Assembly (NCBI GenBank): GCA_030651305.1
Contig: JAUSCI010000080.1
Coordinates: 1-64,000, forward strand
Direction of reading: 5' to 3'
DNA: 64,000 nucleotides
Source: Sulfuritalea sp.
Lineage (GTDB): Bacteria; Pseudomonadota; Gammaproteobacteria; Burkholderiales; Rhodocyclaceae
The first letter of the stretch is position 1. The number at the start of each line of letters is the position of its first letter. The notes under the pieces were generated by a model. The model was not told where the DNA came from. It was given only the letters and a program-made list of their open reading frames with translations, and made no database searches. Shown here one piece after another: positions 30,141 to 38,851 of this stretch. The position numbers and the translations under genes are program-made.

Positions 30141-32051
30141 TCAAGCGTTGTGAGCCCCGGTCACAATCAGTTGCGATGTCGCCCGCGTCATTGCGACATA
30201 CAGCAGACGCGCATCTTCTTCGGTCGCCTTCTCCGGCGTCGGTAGCAGCCCGGCACCGGGAATAACGATGATCGGGTACTCGAGACCTTTGCTGCTATGG
30301 AATGGCAACAGCTTGACGGTGTCCTGGCTTGCACCAAAAGTCACATCGTCTTTCCACGTGTTGGGAATGCTTGCCTTCCGCAATGCGGCGCGGACCGTCT
30401 TGCATATCGGGTCGTAGTGCCGGTACAGGATGGCCATTTCACGCCAAGGTGTGCCTTTGGCGTGCTCTTCCTTCAAGCGCTCCGCTATCCATTCTCCTTC
30501 CGCCTGCAGCGTCGGCAGCTTGACCACGATGGGCGCATTGCCGTGGCGGCCCGCCGAGATGGGGACAAGTCGCGGGACTCCGTCTTCTTCGGCGTCGGTC
30601 GCACTCAGTAACTCGCCGGCGAACTGCGCGGCGAACTCGAGGATTTCTTGCGTGTTGCGGTAATTGACTTTCAGGATCGTCGTGCGGCCCTGCGCCTGGA
30701 TGCCGACGCTCTTGAAACTGAAGTTCTTCTGCCGCCCCGCCTCGTAGATCGACTGCGCATCGTCGTAGAGGACGAGCAGCGAGTTGCTGTGCGGGTCGAC
30801 CATCTGGACCACGAGCTTCAGCCACTCGGGCTTGAAGTCGTGGCCTTCGTCGATCAGCACGGCCTCATATTGCGCCGGGGGAATCTGGCCGCGCTCGACA
30901 GCGCGGATGACCGACTGGACCATCTCGGCCATAAGCGCGTTCGTGTCTTCCTGCTGGCTGGAGAAATTGACGTTGTAAGCGCTCAACTGGCTGCGGCACC
31001 AGCTGTGGAATGTCCGGACATGCACCTTGTCGGCGACACCCTTGCTCGACATCCAGTGAATCAGTCGCCCCGCCAGCGTTTTGTTGTAGCACAGCACCAG
31101 GATCGGTTTGGCGCACACCTTGGCCAGTTGCTCGGCGCGGTAGCCGAGAATCAGGGTCTTGCCCGAACCCGCCACGCCGTGGATTACGCGGTGACCTTCG
31201 CCGAGGCTCCGCGCCAGCTGCTCTTGCTGAAGATCCATTACCCGCATCAGGTCCGGGATTTCGACGGCCGCCAGTTCGTCCTTCTTGAAGAGCCCTTGCT
31301 GCGTATTTGGCAAACGGATTTCAGGGAACAAATGCCACCGGACGCGATCGAGCTGCGGCAGAGTCAGGTTGCCGTGGAAACGAACCGAAAACATTTCCCA
31401 GAGCCGCTGCTGAAATGCTTCCATATCCACGGACTCGGTCATTTCGTCCTGGCAAAGCACACACTGCGGCTCGATGACTTCCGCGAGGCCGGAACTTTCG
31501 AAAGTCCGCCGGGAGATATTGGCAAGCACCACGCCATAGGCCCATGGAAAGGTTAGCCGCCCTTCCATCCGGCCACTGGAAAGCGTCAACTGCTTGTCGC
31601 GCTCCAGAACGTTAACGACGGCATGGGCGTATTGGCGGGCCTGTTCCAGCGGATTGAGGACATGTTTCAGTCCTTGGGGCGTGAGTATTGCCGCGTCAGA
31701 TTTGGTGATCGACTGGATGGTGTCCGGCTTCCAGTCTTTTACTTCGAGGATCAGCAGCCCGCGATGGGGATGCATAACGATGAAGTCGGGATGGCTGTTC
31801 GTGGGACCGACAGGAACGTCGAACCAGCACAGGTAATCCTCTTCGAGCTTGGCTTCGAGCCGCTGCGCGAAGCGTCGCTCACCGGGTGTCATGCGCCCGG
31901 CACATGTCCCGTAGCTTGGAATCAGCGTCGCCACCTGGAACCCCGATCTTTCTTGATGAGAATGACATTGTGATTCTACATGCAGTGCGTCGATTGAAGC
32001 CGCTGCGGATCCTCGCCGCTGCGGATGGCGAGACGGCGATTTCGCGCTCAT
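30141..32051 (-). CDS. NERD-domain UvrD/Rep-like DNA helicase
   Basis: About 636 residues. NERD nuclease-related domain near the N terminus (HPDFIVMHPHRGLLILEVKDWK), then superfamily 1 helicase motifs: GVAGSGKTLILGYRA, VLIDEGHDF, late LYVAMTRAT. It probably processes DNA ends or stalled forks, perhaps as a defence or repair factor. The start is uncertain: ATG at 32051 has GGAAGG upstream and is 12 bp from the previous stop; a GTG at 31934 gives a more family-like N terminus. The first 40 residues from 32051 are low-complexity and basic. Confidence 0.8.
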   Translation of the reverse strand: MSAKSPSRHPQRRGSAAASIDALHVESQCHSHQERSGFQVATLIPSYGTCAGRMTPGERRFAQRLEAKLEEDYLCWFDVPVGPTNSHPDFIVMHPHRGLLILEVKDWKPDTIQSITKSDAAILTPQGLKHVLNPLEQARQYAHAVVNVLERDKQLTLSSGRMEGRLTFPWAYGVVLANISRRTFESSGLAEVIEPQCVLCQDEMTESVDMEAFQQRLWEMFSVRFHGNLTLPQLDRVRWHLFPEIRLPNTQQGLFKKDELAAVEIPDLMRVMDLQQEQLARSLGEGHRVIHGVAGSGKTLILGYRAEQLAKVCAKPILVLCYNKTLAGRLIHWMSSKGVADKVHVRTFHSWCRSQLSAYNVNFSSQQEDTNALMAEMVQSVIRAVERGQIPPAQYEAVLIDEGHDFKPEWLKLVVQMVDPHSNSLLVLYDDAQSIYEAGRQKNFSFKSVGIQAQGRTTILKVNYRNTQEILEFAAQFAGELLSATDAEEDGVPRLVPISAGRHGNAPIVVKLPTLQAEGEWIAERLKEEHAKGTPWREMAILYRHYDPICKTVRAALRKASIPNTWKDDVTFGASQDTVKLLPFHSSKGLEYPIIVIPGAGLLPTPEKATEEDARLLYVAMTRATSQLIVTGAHNA

Positions 32052-32063
32052 CGTCACCTTCCA

Positions 32064-33221
32064 TCATTGTGGAAACTCCGCCTTGTCCGGATGCAGGCCC
32101 AGAAGAAACTCTTCGCACGGGATGCAGGGAATGCCATCGATGGCCAATCGCTCCTTGCCGAGATACAACAGGCATGGAGACACTTCGGGATAGTCTTCCC
32201 GGAAAGCACGTAGCGCACGAAGATCCTTGCTGGACACGCGGGCCGCTCGTTTGACCTCTATGGCCCGGAAGACATCCCGGCCATAGACAATGAAATCCAC
32301 TTCACTGCCGGATTTGGTGCGCCAATAATAGAGTTCCGCCCCGGATCCCCGATACGCGATCCAGGCCCGCAGGTGTTGCGCAACCAGTCCTTCCAGGGCC
32401 ATCCCTTCGATTTCTTCCGGCCGATCCAGAGGACCGGCCGGACGCAGCGACCGATAGACACCCACGTCAAAGTAGTAAAACTTGGAGTGACCCACCAGAT
32501 GGCGTTTGGCGCGTTTGGTGAATACGGGAAGGCGAAACGACAGTAGCAGGTCTTCGAGAATATCGAGGTAGCCCTCCACTGTCTTGCGCCCGATCTGGCA
32601 TTCCCGCGCCACTTCCGCCAGATTGAGCAGCGACCCATGAGAAAAACTGATCGCTTCCAGAAAGCGGGCGAACCCCCCCAGATCACGGACCAGCGCTTCG
32701 GCCTGCACTTCCTCCCGTAAATACAGAGAGGCGTAGGCGCGTACGCTACGGTCCGGATCGGCGGCACCCCATACCAGGGGCACCAGACCACTGGCCAACG
32801 CCTGTTTCAGATTGAACGCCTCACCCAATTCCGCAGCCATGAAGGGATGCATGCTGGCTTCCACCAGGCGCCCGGCAAGCAGGTTCCACTCCCCGCGTCG
32901 CAGTTTGCGGGCACTGGATCCGGTCAGGACAAAGCGCAGACGTTTGTCGGTTTCGACCAGGCCATGCACCACATCGAGCAGGGCCGGCACCTTTTGGACT
33001 TCGTCGATCACGACATCCATCACGTGGGGCCGACCGGCCAGCAATTCGCGCAGCCGTTCCGGACGCGCTTGATAGAGACGCTGCGCTTCGGGATCGAGCA
33101 GATCCAGCCAGATGGCGTCCGGCCTCGTGTCGCGTAGCCAGGTGGATTTGCCAGTACCGCGCGGCCCGAAGAGGAAGAAGCTGCTGTCGGGGCATCGTAA
33201 AAAACGGCTGACTGATTCCAT
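32064..33221 (-). CDS. AAA ATPase with DUF4143 domain
   Basis: 385 residues. Walker A GPRGTGKSTWL near 19-29, Walker B DVVIDEVQK near 75, sensor VLTGSSARKL, and the C-terminal DUF4143 domain ending in a restriction-endonuclease-like fold (EVDFIVYGRDVFRAIEVKRA). The family is abundant and uncharacterised; it is often seen as a selfish or toxin-like element. The NERD helicase begins 12 bp after its stop, so the pair may be one transcript. Confidence 0.88.
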   Translation of the reverse strand: MESVSRFLRCPDSSFFLFGPRGTGKSTWLRDTRPDAIWLDLLDPEAQRLYQARPERLRELLAGRPHVMDVVIDEVQKVPALLDVVHGLVETDKRLRFVLTGSSARKLRRGEWNLLAGRLVEASMHPFMAAELGEAFNLKQALASGLVPLVWGAADPDRSVRAYASLYLREEVQAEALVRDLGGFARFLEAISFSHGSLLNLAEVARECQIGRKTVEGYLDILEDLLLSFRLPVFTKRAKRHLVGHSKFYYFDVGVYRSLRPAGPLDRPEEIEGMALEGLVAQHLRAWIAYRGSGAELYYWRTKSGSEVDFIVYGRDVFRAIEVKRAARVSSKDLRALRAFREDYPEVSPCLLYLGKERLAIDGIPCIPCEEFLLGLHPDKAEFPQ

Positions 33222-33414
33222 TTATTCTTCCGTTATGGCGGCGATATGGACATATTCACATAATTCTGCCGGGATTGCTACTGCATGCTGGCCAGAGTTC
33301 GAGGAGATGAAGGCGTTGGCGATACGGCGATTCATCGGCCAAACGATCTTCAGGAGGCTTCGTAGAGGAAGGGCAGCGGCCGATGCCAGGCCGGCAGGCC
33401 GCGCCGTCGGCCGG

Positions 33415-34362
33415 TCAATCCGTGTCGCGCATCGACAGCAAACTCTGCCGGAATGCCTCGACCGCCGGGCGCTCGGCAATCGCTTCCGGAGTCACCAGGT
33501 AATAGGCATAGGGTTGGCCGACCGAGATGTCGAACGGCGCTACCAGTCTGCCATCCGCGATCTCGGCAGCGACCAGCGGCTTCGACGCCAGCGCGATGCC
33601 GAGTCCGTCGACCGCGGCGACCAAGGCCAATCCCGAGTCGCTGAAGTGCGGTCCGGCGTTGCAGTCGACGCCGGCAACGCCTGCCTGCCGCAGCCATTCC
33701 TCCCAACTCGGACGGGCGCGCTCGTTGGCGATGGTGTCGTCATGGAGCAGGACATGGAAGCGGACATCCGCCGGCTGGCGCAACGGGCGTTTGGATTTGA
33801 GCAGCTTGGGGCTGCAGACGGCGATGTAGTCGGGCCCGAAGATGCGGTCGACGCGACAGCCCGGATACGCGCCGGTGCCGTAGCGGACCACGATCTGGGA
33901 GTCGTCCTCGCGCAGATCGATGCTGTCGAATTGCAGCTCCCCGCCGGGCGGGTCGCTGTCGATGGCGCCGAGGGAACTGACGACGTGCAGTTTCACCTGG
34001 GGCGCGGCCAGCGTGAATCGCTGCAGACGCGGCACCAGCCAGCGGGTGGCGAACATGGGCGGGGCGACGACGATCAGGCGTCCCGTGGAAGTCTGTTCGT
34101 GCGTGCTTTCGACGGCCGCGGCAAAGCACTCGAGCCCCTCGCGCACCTTCGGCAGCATCGCCTCGCCCTGCGGCGTCAGCTCCAGCGCGCGGGTAAGGCG
34201 ACGAAACAGCGACAGACCGAGAAACTCTTCGAGCATCTTGATCTGGTGGCTTACCGCGGTGGGCGTTACGGCAAGTTCGGCCGCCGCTTTCTTGAAGCTG
34301 AGGTGCCGCGCCGCCGCCTCGAAGGCGCGCAGTGCATTCAGCGGAGGCAATCGGTACGACAT
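33415..34362 (-). CDS. LysR-type regulator, GcvA-like
   Basis: 315 residues. N-terminal LysR helix-turn-helix (PLNALRAFEAAARHLSFKKAAAELAVTPTAVSHQI), then the type 2 periplasmic-binding fold for an unknown ligand. The PPLNALRAFEAAARH start is typical of the GcvA subgroup. It is divergent from two very short genes, with a perfect small palindrome between them that is likely its operator. The 190 bp downstream to the DUF4143 gene hold no gene. Confidence 0.88.
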   Translation of the reverse strand: MSYRLPPLNALRAFEAAARHLSFKKAAAELAVTPTAVSHQIKMLEEFLGLSLFRRLTRALELTPQGEAMLPKVREGLECFAAAVESTHEQTSTGRLIVVAPPMFATRWLVPRLQRFTLAAPQVKLHVVSSLGAIDSDPPGGELQFDSIDLREDDSQIVVRYGTGAYPGCRVDRIFGPDYIAVCSPKLLKSKRPLRQPADVRFHVLLHDDTIANERARPSWEEWLRQAGVAGVDCNAGPHFSDSGLALVAAVDGLGIALASKPLVAAEIADGRLVAPFDISVGQPYAYYLVTPEAIAERPAVEAFRQSLLSMRDTD

Positions 34363-34402
34363 GGATGAGTTTTTCTTCAGCGTCAGATGAGAATTGATCG
34401 TT

Positions 34403-34417
34403 TGTTGCGATGCAACA
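34403..34417. promoter_or_regulatory. Palindromic site in the LysR divergent promoter
   Basis: TGTTGC-GAT-GCAACA, a perfect 6-bp inverted repeat 41 bp before the LysR start. It has the dyad form of LysR-type binding sites. TTGACG follows at once on the plus strand as a possible -35 for the small genes. Confidence 0.5.
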
Positions 34418-34479
34418 TTGACGTTATCTTAGCACCGTGCCCTCACGAGGGGCGCCACTCAAAGGAAAGGATCCACATC

Positions 34480-34677
34480 ATGGACCATAGTTACAGCGAC
34501 ATAGAAGCCCACATCCGGGAAGCGAATCGGCAACGCAGCGAAGCGATGGGAAAACTCATCTCCGCCGGCTGGAAAGCCTTCAAGCGCCTATTGACTCGTC
34601 TTCGGTATTCCCGTTCGACGAAAAATGCCATCGTGGCGAATCCTTCCGCCCTGATTGGCGTTCAGCAACTATCCTGA
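34480..34677 (+). CDS. Small hypothetical protein, 65 residues
   Basis: ATG at 34480 with AAAGGAAAGGA upstream. The N-terminal half is charged and helical (SDIEAHIREANRQRSEAMGKLISAGW), followed by a basic stretch KAFKRLLTRLRYSRSTKN. The layout recalls the RSP_7527 and YjiS-like small proteins of Proteobacteria, but I cannot confirm a family. It is divergent from the LysR gene and 15 bp ahead of the next small gene, so LysR may control both. Confidence 0.6.
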   Translation: MDHSYSDIEAHIREANRQRSEAMGKLISAGWKAFKRLLTRLRYSRSTKNAIVANPSALIGVQQLS

Positions 34678-34692
34678 TTGACGGAGGTTTCC

Positions 34693-34884
34693 ATGAGAAC
34701 ATTTTTCTTTCTGACCAACCTTATTGGCGGCATCCTGGTTCTTCTGCTTGGATTGGCCGTCATCCTGATTCAGACCCACAATCCCGCCGCCCTGGTCGTT
34801 GGCATCATCGCCGTCGCACTGGCAGCCATCTGCATCTGGCTGGCAAAGGAATGTGTGTCCGCTCACCCGCACCCCACGGCATAG
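34693..34884 (+). CDS. Small inner-membrane protein, 63 residues
   Basis: ATG at 34693 with ACGGAGGT upstream; an earlier TTG in the same frame lies before the ribosome binding site. Two membrane segments (about 5-26 and 32-52) joined by QTHNPA, then a short tail KECVSAHPHPTA. Function unknown. A strong terminator follows, closing a two-gene unit with the 65-residue gene. Confidence 0.65.
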   Translation: MRTFFFLTNLIGGILVLLLGLAVILIQTHNPAALVVGIIAVALAAICIWLAKECVSAHPHPTA

Positions 34885-34950
34885 ACCTGGAAGGCTGCCG
34901 GATCAGCGAAAGCAATGTCTCCTCCTCCGGTTCCGCAAGGAATCGGTTTC

Positions 34951-34979
34951 AATCCCGGCCATGTGCCGGGATTTTTTTT
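34951..34979 (+). terminator. Intrinsic terminator after the small-protein pair
   Basis: Perfect 8-bp stem ATCCCGGC-CATGT-GCCGGGAT followed by a run of eight T. Confidence 0.92.
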
Positions 34980-35017
34980 GACAGGCCGGATCATTCTTCG
35001 AACTCGGGGCCTTCGGC

Positions 35018-35041
35018 GCCGTACCACCGGCGCCGACTTTT
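35018..35041 (+). repeat. Dispersed 24-bp repeat, copy 5
   Basis: Two changes from the core (ACCACCGG). It lies between the terminator and pepN, about 90 bp before the pepN start. Confidence 0.75.
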
Positions 35042-35132
35042 GCAGCAAAGCCGTCGCGTCTGATACGCTCCTGCTCCGCGTTAAACTTTTCTGACCGAGT
35101 ACGCCCATTCCCGGCGATCTTCCAAGACCCTC

Positions 35133-37829
35133 ATGCGCACCGAAACCCCGCACGCCATCTACCTCAAGGACTACACGCCGCCGGCCTGGCTGGTCGACAC
35201 GGTCGATCTCCATGTCGCGATCCACGAGGGCTATGCCGAAGTCCGCGCCCGGCTTGCCTGCAAGCGCAATCCGCGCGGCGCCGGCGGCGCGCTGGTGCTG
35301 CATGGCGAGGAGCTTTCCCTGCGTGCCGTCGGCCTCGACGGCACGGCGTTGGCGCCTTCGCGCTATACCCTGGCCGACAATGCGCTGAGCATCTTCGGCG
35401 TCGATTCCGCGTCCTTGCCCGATTCCTTCGTGCTCGAAACCGTGGTACGCATCGAGCCAGATAACAACACCCAGCTCTCCGGCCTCTATCGTTCGCAGGA
35501 CGGCTACTTCACCCAGTGCGAGGCCGAGGGTTTCCGCCGCATCACTTTCTTCCCCGACCGGCCCGACGTGATGTCGCGCTACACCTGCACCATCGAGGCC
35601 GAGTGCGAGCGCTTCCCGCAACTGCTGAGCAACGGCAACCTCGTCGCGTCCGGCGTCAGCGAGGGCGATGCCAAGCGTCACTGGGCGCGCTGGGAAGACC
35701 CCCACGCCAAGCCGGCCTACCTGTTCGCCCTGGTCGCGGCGAAGCTCGATGTGCTCGAAGACAGCTTCGTCACGCGCTCCGGGCGCAAGGTCCGCCTCGC
35801 GGTCCATGTCGAACCGGGCAAGCTCGACCAGTGCGGCCACGCCCTGGCGGCGCTGAAGAAAGCCATGGCCTGGGACGAGCAGCGCTTCGGCCTGGAGATG
35901 GACCTCGACCACTACATGATCGTCGCGGTGGGCGACTTCAACATGGGTGCGATGGAGAACAAGGGCCTCAACATCTTCAACACCAAGTACGTGCTGGCCC
36001 GCCCCGACACCGCGACCGACATGGACTACCAGAACATCGACCGCGTCGTCGCCCACGAGTACTTCCACAACTGGACCGGCAACCGCGTCACCTGCCGCGA
36101 CTGGTTCCAGCTCTCGCTCAAGGAAGGCCTGACGGTGTTTCGCGACCAGGAGTTTGGCGCCGACGTGCATTCGCGCGCCGTGACGCGCATCCAGGCCGTG
36201 CGCGGCTTGCGCATGGGCCAGTTCCCGGAGGATGCGGGGCCGATGGCGCATCCGATTCGTCCCGCGTCCTATGCCGAGATCAACAATTTCTACACCGCGA
36301 CGGTGTATGAAAAAGGCGCCGAAGTCGTGCGCATGATTCACACCCTGCTCGGCCGCGAAGGATTCCGCAAGGGCATGGATCTTTACTTCCAGCGCCACGA
36401 CGGGCAGGCCGTGACCTGCGATGATTTCGTCGCCGCGATGCAGGACGCCTCAAGTGTCGACCTCGGCCAGTTCCGCCGCTGGTATTCCCGTGCCGGCACG
36501 CCGCACCTGAAGGCTGCGGGCAGTTACAACGCGGCGGCCAAACGCTACACCCTGACCCTGACGCAGTCGCTGGCGCCCACCGCCTACGAGCAGCGCCTCA
36601 AGGAAGCGGGCATGGCGATCGACGCAGGGCCTTTGCACATTCCGGTGGCGGTTGGTCTGGTGCTGCCCGATGGCAGCGACGCGTTGCCGGAAGGCACAAA
36701 GGTACTGTCGCTGACCGAGACCACGCAAAGCTTCGTCTTCGAGAACATTCCGGCTGCACCCGTCGCCTCGCTACTGCGCAATTTCTCGGCGCCGGCGCAT
36801 CTCGATTTCGAGCAGTCCGATGCCGAACTCGCCCACCTTATGGCGCACGACCCGGACCCGTTCAACCGTTGGGACGCCGGACAGCGCCTGGCCACGCGCG
36901 TGCTGTTGGCCGGGATAGCCGTCGGCGGCGAAGGCGATGCCTGGATTCCCGCGAGCCTGGTTACGGCCGTCCGTCGCGTGCTCGAGGACGGGCTGGGTTT
37001 GGGTAATGGTGGAGATGCCGTGCTCGCCGCCGAAGCGCTGGTGCTGCCGGCCGAGCAGGTGCTGGCCGAGGAGGTGGCCGCTCGCGGCCAGGTGATCGAC
37101 CCGGAAGCGATCCACCGCGCCCGCCTCAGTCTGCGCCGCCACCTTGCCACGGCTTTGCGCGCCGCGTTCGAGTCGGTGTGGACCGCGCTCGCGCCACTCG
37201 AACCGTATGCCCCGGACGGCATCCAGGTCGGCCGCCGCGCCCTGCGCAACCTGTGCCTCGGCTACCTGGCCGACAGCGACGAGGCCTATGTCCGAACCTC
37301 GGTGCTGCCGCGCCTGCTGACGCAGCTCGAGCGGGGCGGCAACATGACCGACGTGATCGCCGCCCTGTCCCTGCTGGCCAATCTCGATTTGCCCGAGCGC
37401 GCCAGCGGCCTCGCCGCCTTCCATGCGCGCTGGCAGGGCGAGGCACTGGTGATCGACAAGTGGCTGCAGGTGCAGGCGACCTCGCGCCTGCCCGAAACCG
37501 CGGGGCGGGTGCGCCAACTCATGCAGCATGCGGCCTTCGACCTGAAGAATCCGAACAAGGTCTATGCCTTGCTGCGCAGCTTCTGCGCCGCCAACCCGCG
37601 CCACTTCCACGCCGCTGACGGCAGCGGCTACGCGTTGGCCGCGGAGGTCATCATCGCATTGCAGGCGATGAATCCGCAGGTCGCGGCAAGGCTGGCACGC
37701 AGCTTCGACCGTTGGCGCCAGTTCGATGCCGTGCGCCGGGGCCATGCGCAGGCGGCACTGGAGAAGATCGCGGCCTGCGAAGGTTTGGCCCGGGGAGTCG
37801 CCGAGATCGTCGGCAACGCCTTGAAGTGA
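35133..37829 (+). CDS. pepN: Aminopeptidase N
   Basis: 898 residues, normal for the gammaproteobacterial-type M1 enzyme. Substrate motif GAMEN near 272-276, zinc motif HEYFHNW at 308-314 followed by the third ligand Glu in LKEGLTVFRDQEF. It removes N-terminal residues from peptides in the cytoplasm and is a main aminopeptidase in peptide turnover. It stands alone; panE follows after 31 bp and may share its transcript. Confidence 0.95.
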   Translation: MRTETPHAIYLKDYTPPAWLVDTVDLHVAIHEGYAEVRARLACKRNPRGAGGALVLHGEELSLRAVGLDGTALAPSRYTLADNALSIFGVDSASLPDSFVLETVVRIEPDNNTQLSGLYRSQDGYFTQCEAEGFRRITFFPDRPDVMSRYTCTIEAECERFPQLLSNGNLVASGVSEGDAKRHWARWEDPHAKPAYLFALVAAKLDVLEDSFVTRSGRKVRLAVHVEPGKLDQCGHALAALKKAMAWDEQRFGLEMDLDHYMIVAVGDFNMGAMENKGLNIFNTKYVLARPDTATDMDYQNIDRVVAHEYFHNWTGNRVTCRDWFQLSLKEGLTVFRDQEFGADVHSRAVTRIQAVRGLRMGQFPEDAGPMAHPIRPASYAEINNFYTATVYEKGAEVVRMIHTLLGREGFRKGMDLYFQRHDGQAVTCDDFVAAMQDASSVDLGQFRRWYSRAGTPHLKAAGSYNAAAKRYTLTLTQSLAPTAYEQRLKEAGMAIDAGPLHIPVAVGLVLPDGSDALPEGTKVLSLTETTQSFVFENIPAAPVASLLRNFSAPAHLDFEQSDAELAHLMAHDPDPFNRWDAGQRLATRVLLAGIAVGGEGDAWIPASLVTAVRRVLEDGLGLGNGGDAVLAAEALVLPAEQVLAEEVAARGQVIDPEAIHRARLSLRRHLATALRAAFESVWTALAPLEPYAPDGIQVGRRALRNLCLGYLADSDEAYVRTSVLPRLLTQLERGGNMTDVIAALSLLANLDLPERASGLAAFHARWQGEALVIDKWLQVQATSRLPETAGRVRQLMQHAAFDLKNPNKVYALLRSFCAANPRHFHAADGSGYALAAEVIIALQAMNPQVAARLARSFDRWRQFDAVRRGHAQAALEKIAACEGLARGVAEIVGNALK

Positions 37830-37860
37830 AGCGGGTTTGGCAATTACGGGAGGACGCACG

Positions 37861-38778
37861 ATGAAGATTGCGGTGATGGGTGCCGGTGCGGTCGGCTGCT
37901 ACTACGGCGGCATGCTGGCGCGCGGTGGGCATGAAGTGGTGCTGATCGGACGGGCGCAGCATGTGGCAGCGGTGCGTCGTGACGGTCTGTTCATGGATAC
38001 GAAGTCTTTCCAGGAGCACGTTCCGCTGCAGGCCGCCACCGATGCCAGCGGCATCGAGGGTGCGCAGCTCGTGCTCTGCTGCGTCAAGTCGACCGACACT
38101 GAAATCGCGGGACTGCAGATGAAGCCGCATCTCGCGCCTGGCGCCGTGGTGCTGAGCCTGCAGAACGGCTACGACAATGCCGAGCGGCTACAGGCGGTGC
38201 TGGGCCGCGAAGTCATGCCGGCCGTGGTCTACGTTGCCACCGAAATGGCCGGACCGGGCCACGTCAAGCACCACGGGCGCGGCGAACTGGTGATCGGACC
38301 GTCGGCTACCAGCCAGGAGTTGGCTGCGCTATTCGCCGCTGCCGAGGTGCCGGTGCAGATTTCCGCCAACGTGGCCGGCGCCCTATGGGCCAAGCTGATC
38401 ATCAATTGCGCCTACAACGCCCTCTCCGCCATCACGCAAATGCCCTACGGACGCATGGTGCAGGGCCAGGGCATGGAGGACGTGATGCGCGATGTGGTGG
38501 ACGAGTGCCTCGCCGTGGCGGGGGCCGAGGGAATCAGCGTGCCGGGGGACATCCGGGAGGCCGTGCGTGGTATCGCGGTCAGCATGGCCGGCCAGCTCTC
38601 CTCGACCGCCCACGACGTGGCGCGCGGCAAGCCGAGCGAGATCGACCACATCAATGGCTATGTGCTGCGGCGCGGTGCGGCGCATGGCATCGCGACACCC
38701 GTCAATCGCGTTCTGCACACAGTGGTCAAACTGCTCGAAAGCCGTTTGCCGTCGCCGCCGGCGAGTGGACCGGCCTGA
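37861..38778 (+). CDS. 2-dehydropantoate 2-reductase family protein (PanE-like)
   Basis: 305 residues from ATG at 37861, just after GGGAGGA; an earlier in-frame ATG at 37837 precedes that site. NADP-binding GAGAVGCYYGG at 7-17, then the ketopantoate reductase C-terminal helical domain with KLIINCAYNALSAI and the late SMAGQLSSTAHDV. It reduces ketopantoate to pantoate for coenzyme A, or a related 2-oxo acid. coaX and coaE, later CoA steps, are elsewhere in the window. Confidence 0.85.
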   Translation: MKIAVMGAGAVGCYYGGMLARGGHEVVLIGRAQHVAAVRRDGLFMDTKSFQEHVPLQAATDASGIEGAQLVLCCVKSTDTEIAGLQMKPHLAPGAVVLSLQNGYDNAERLQAVLGREVMPAVVYVATEMAGPGHVKHHGRGELVIGPSATSQELAALFAAAEVPVQISANVAGALWAKLIINCAYNALSAITQMPYGRMVQGQGMEDVMRDVVDECLAVAGAEGISVPGDIREAVRGIAVSMAGQLSSTAHDVARGKPSEIDHINGYVLRRGAAHGIATPVNRVLHTVVKLLESRLPSPPASGPA

Positions 38779-38851
38779 AGCAGACCGGCTGCGACTTCAA
38801 TATAATCAAGGCATGCCGCGTAGCGCGGCGTGCCCGTTCCGAGGATGCCAG

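Noticed and set aside
32020-32045. GATGGCGAGACGGCGATTTCG as a repeat copy
   Set aside because: It resembles only the flank seen beside copies 3 and 4, not the core.
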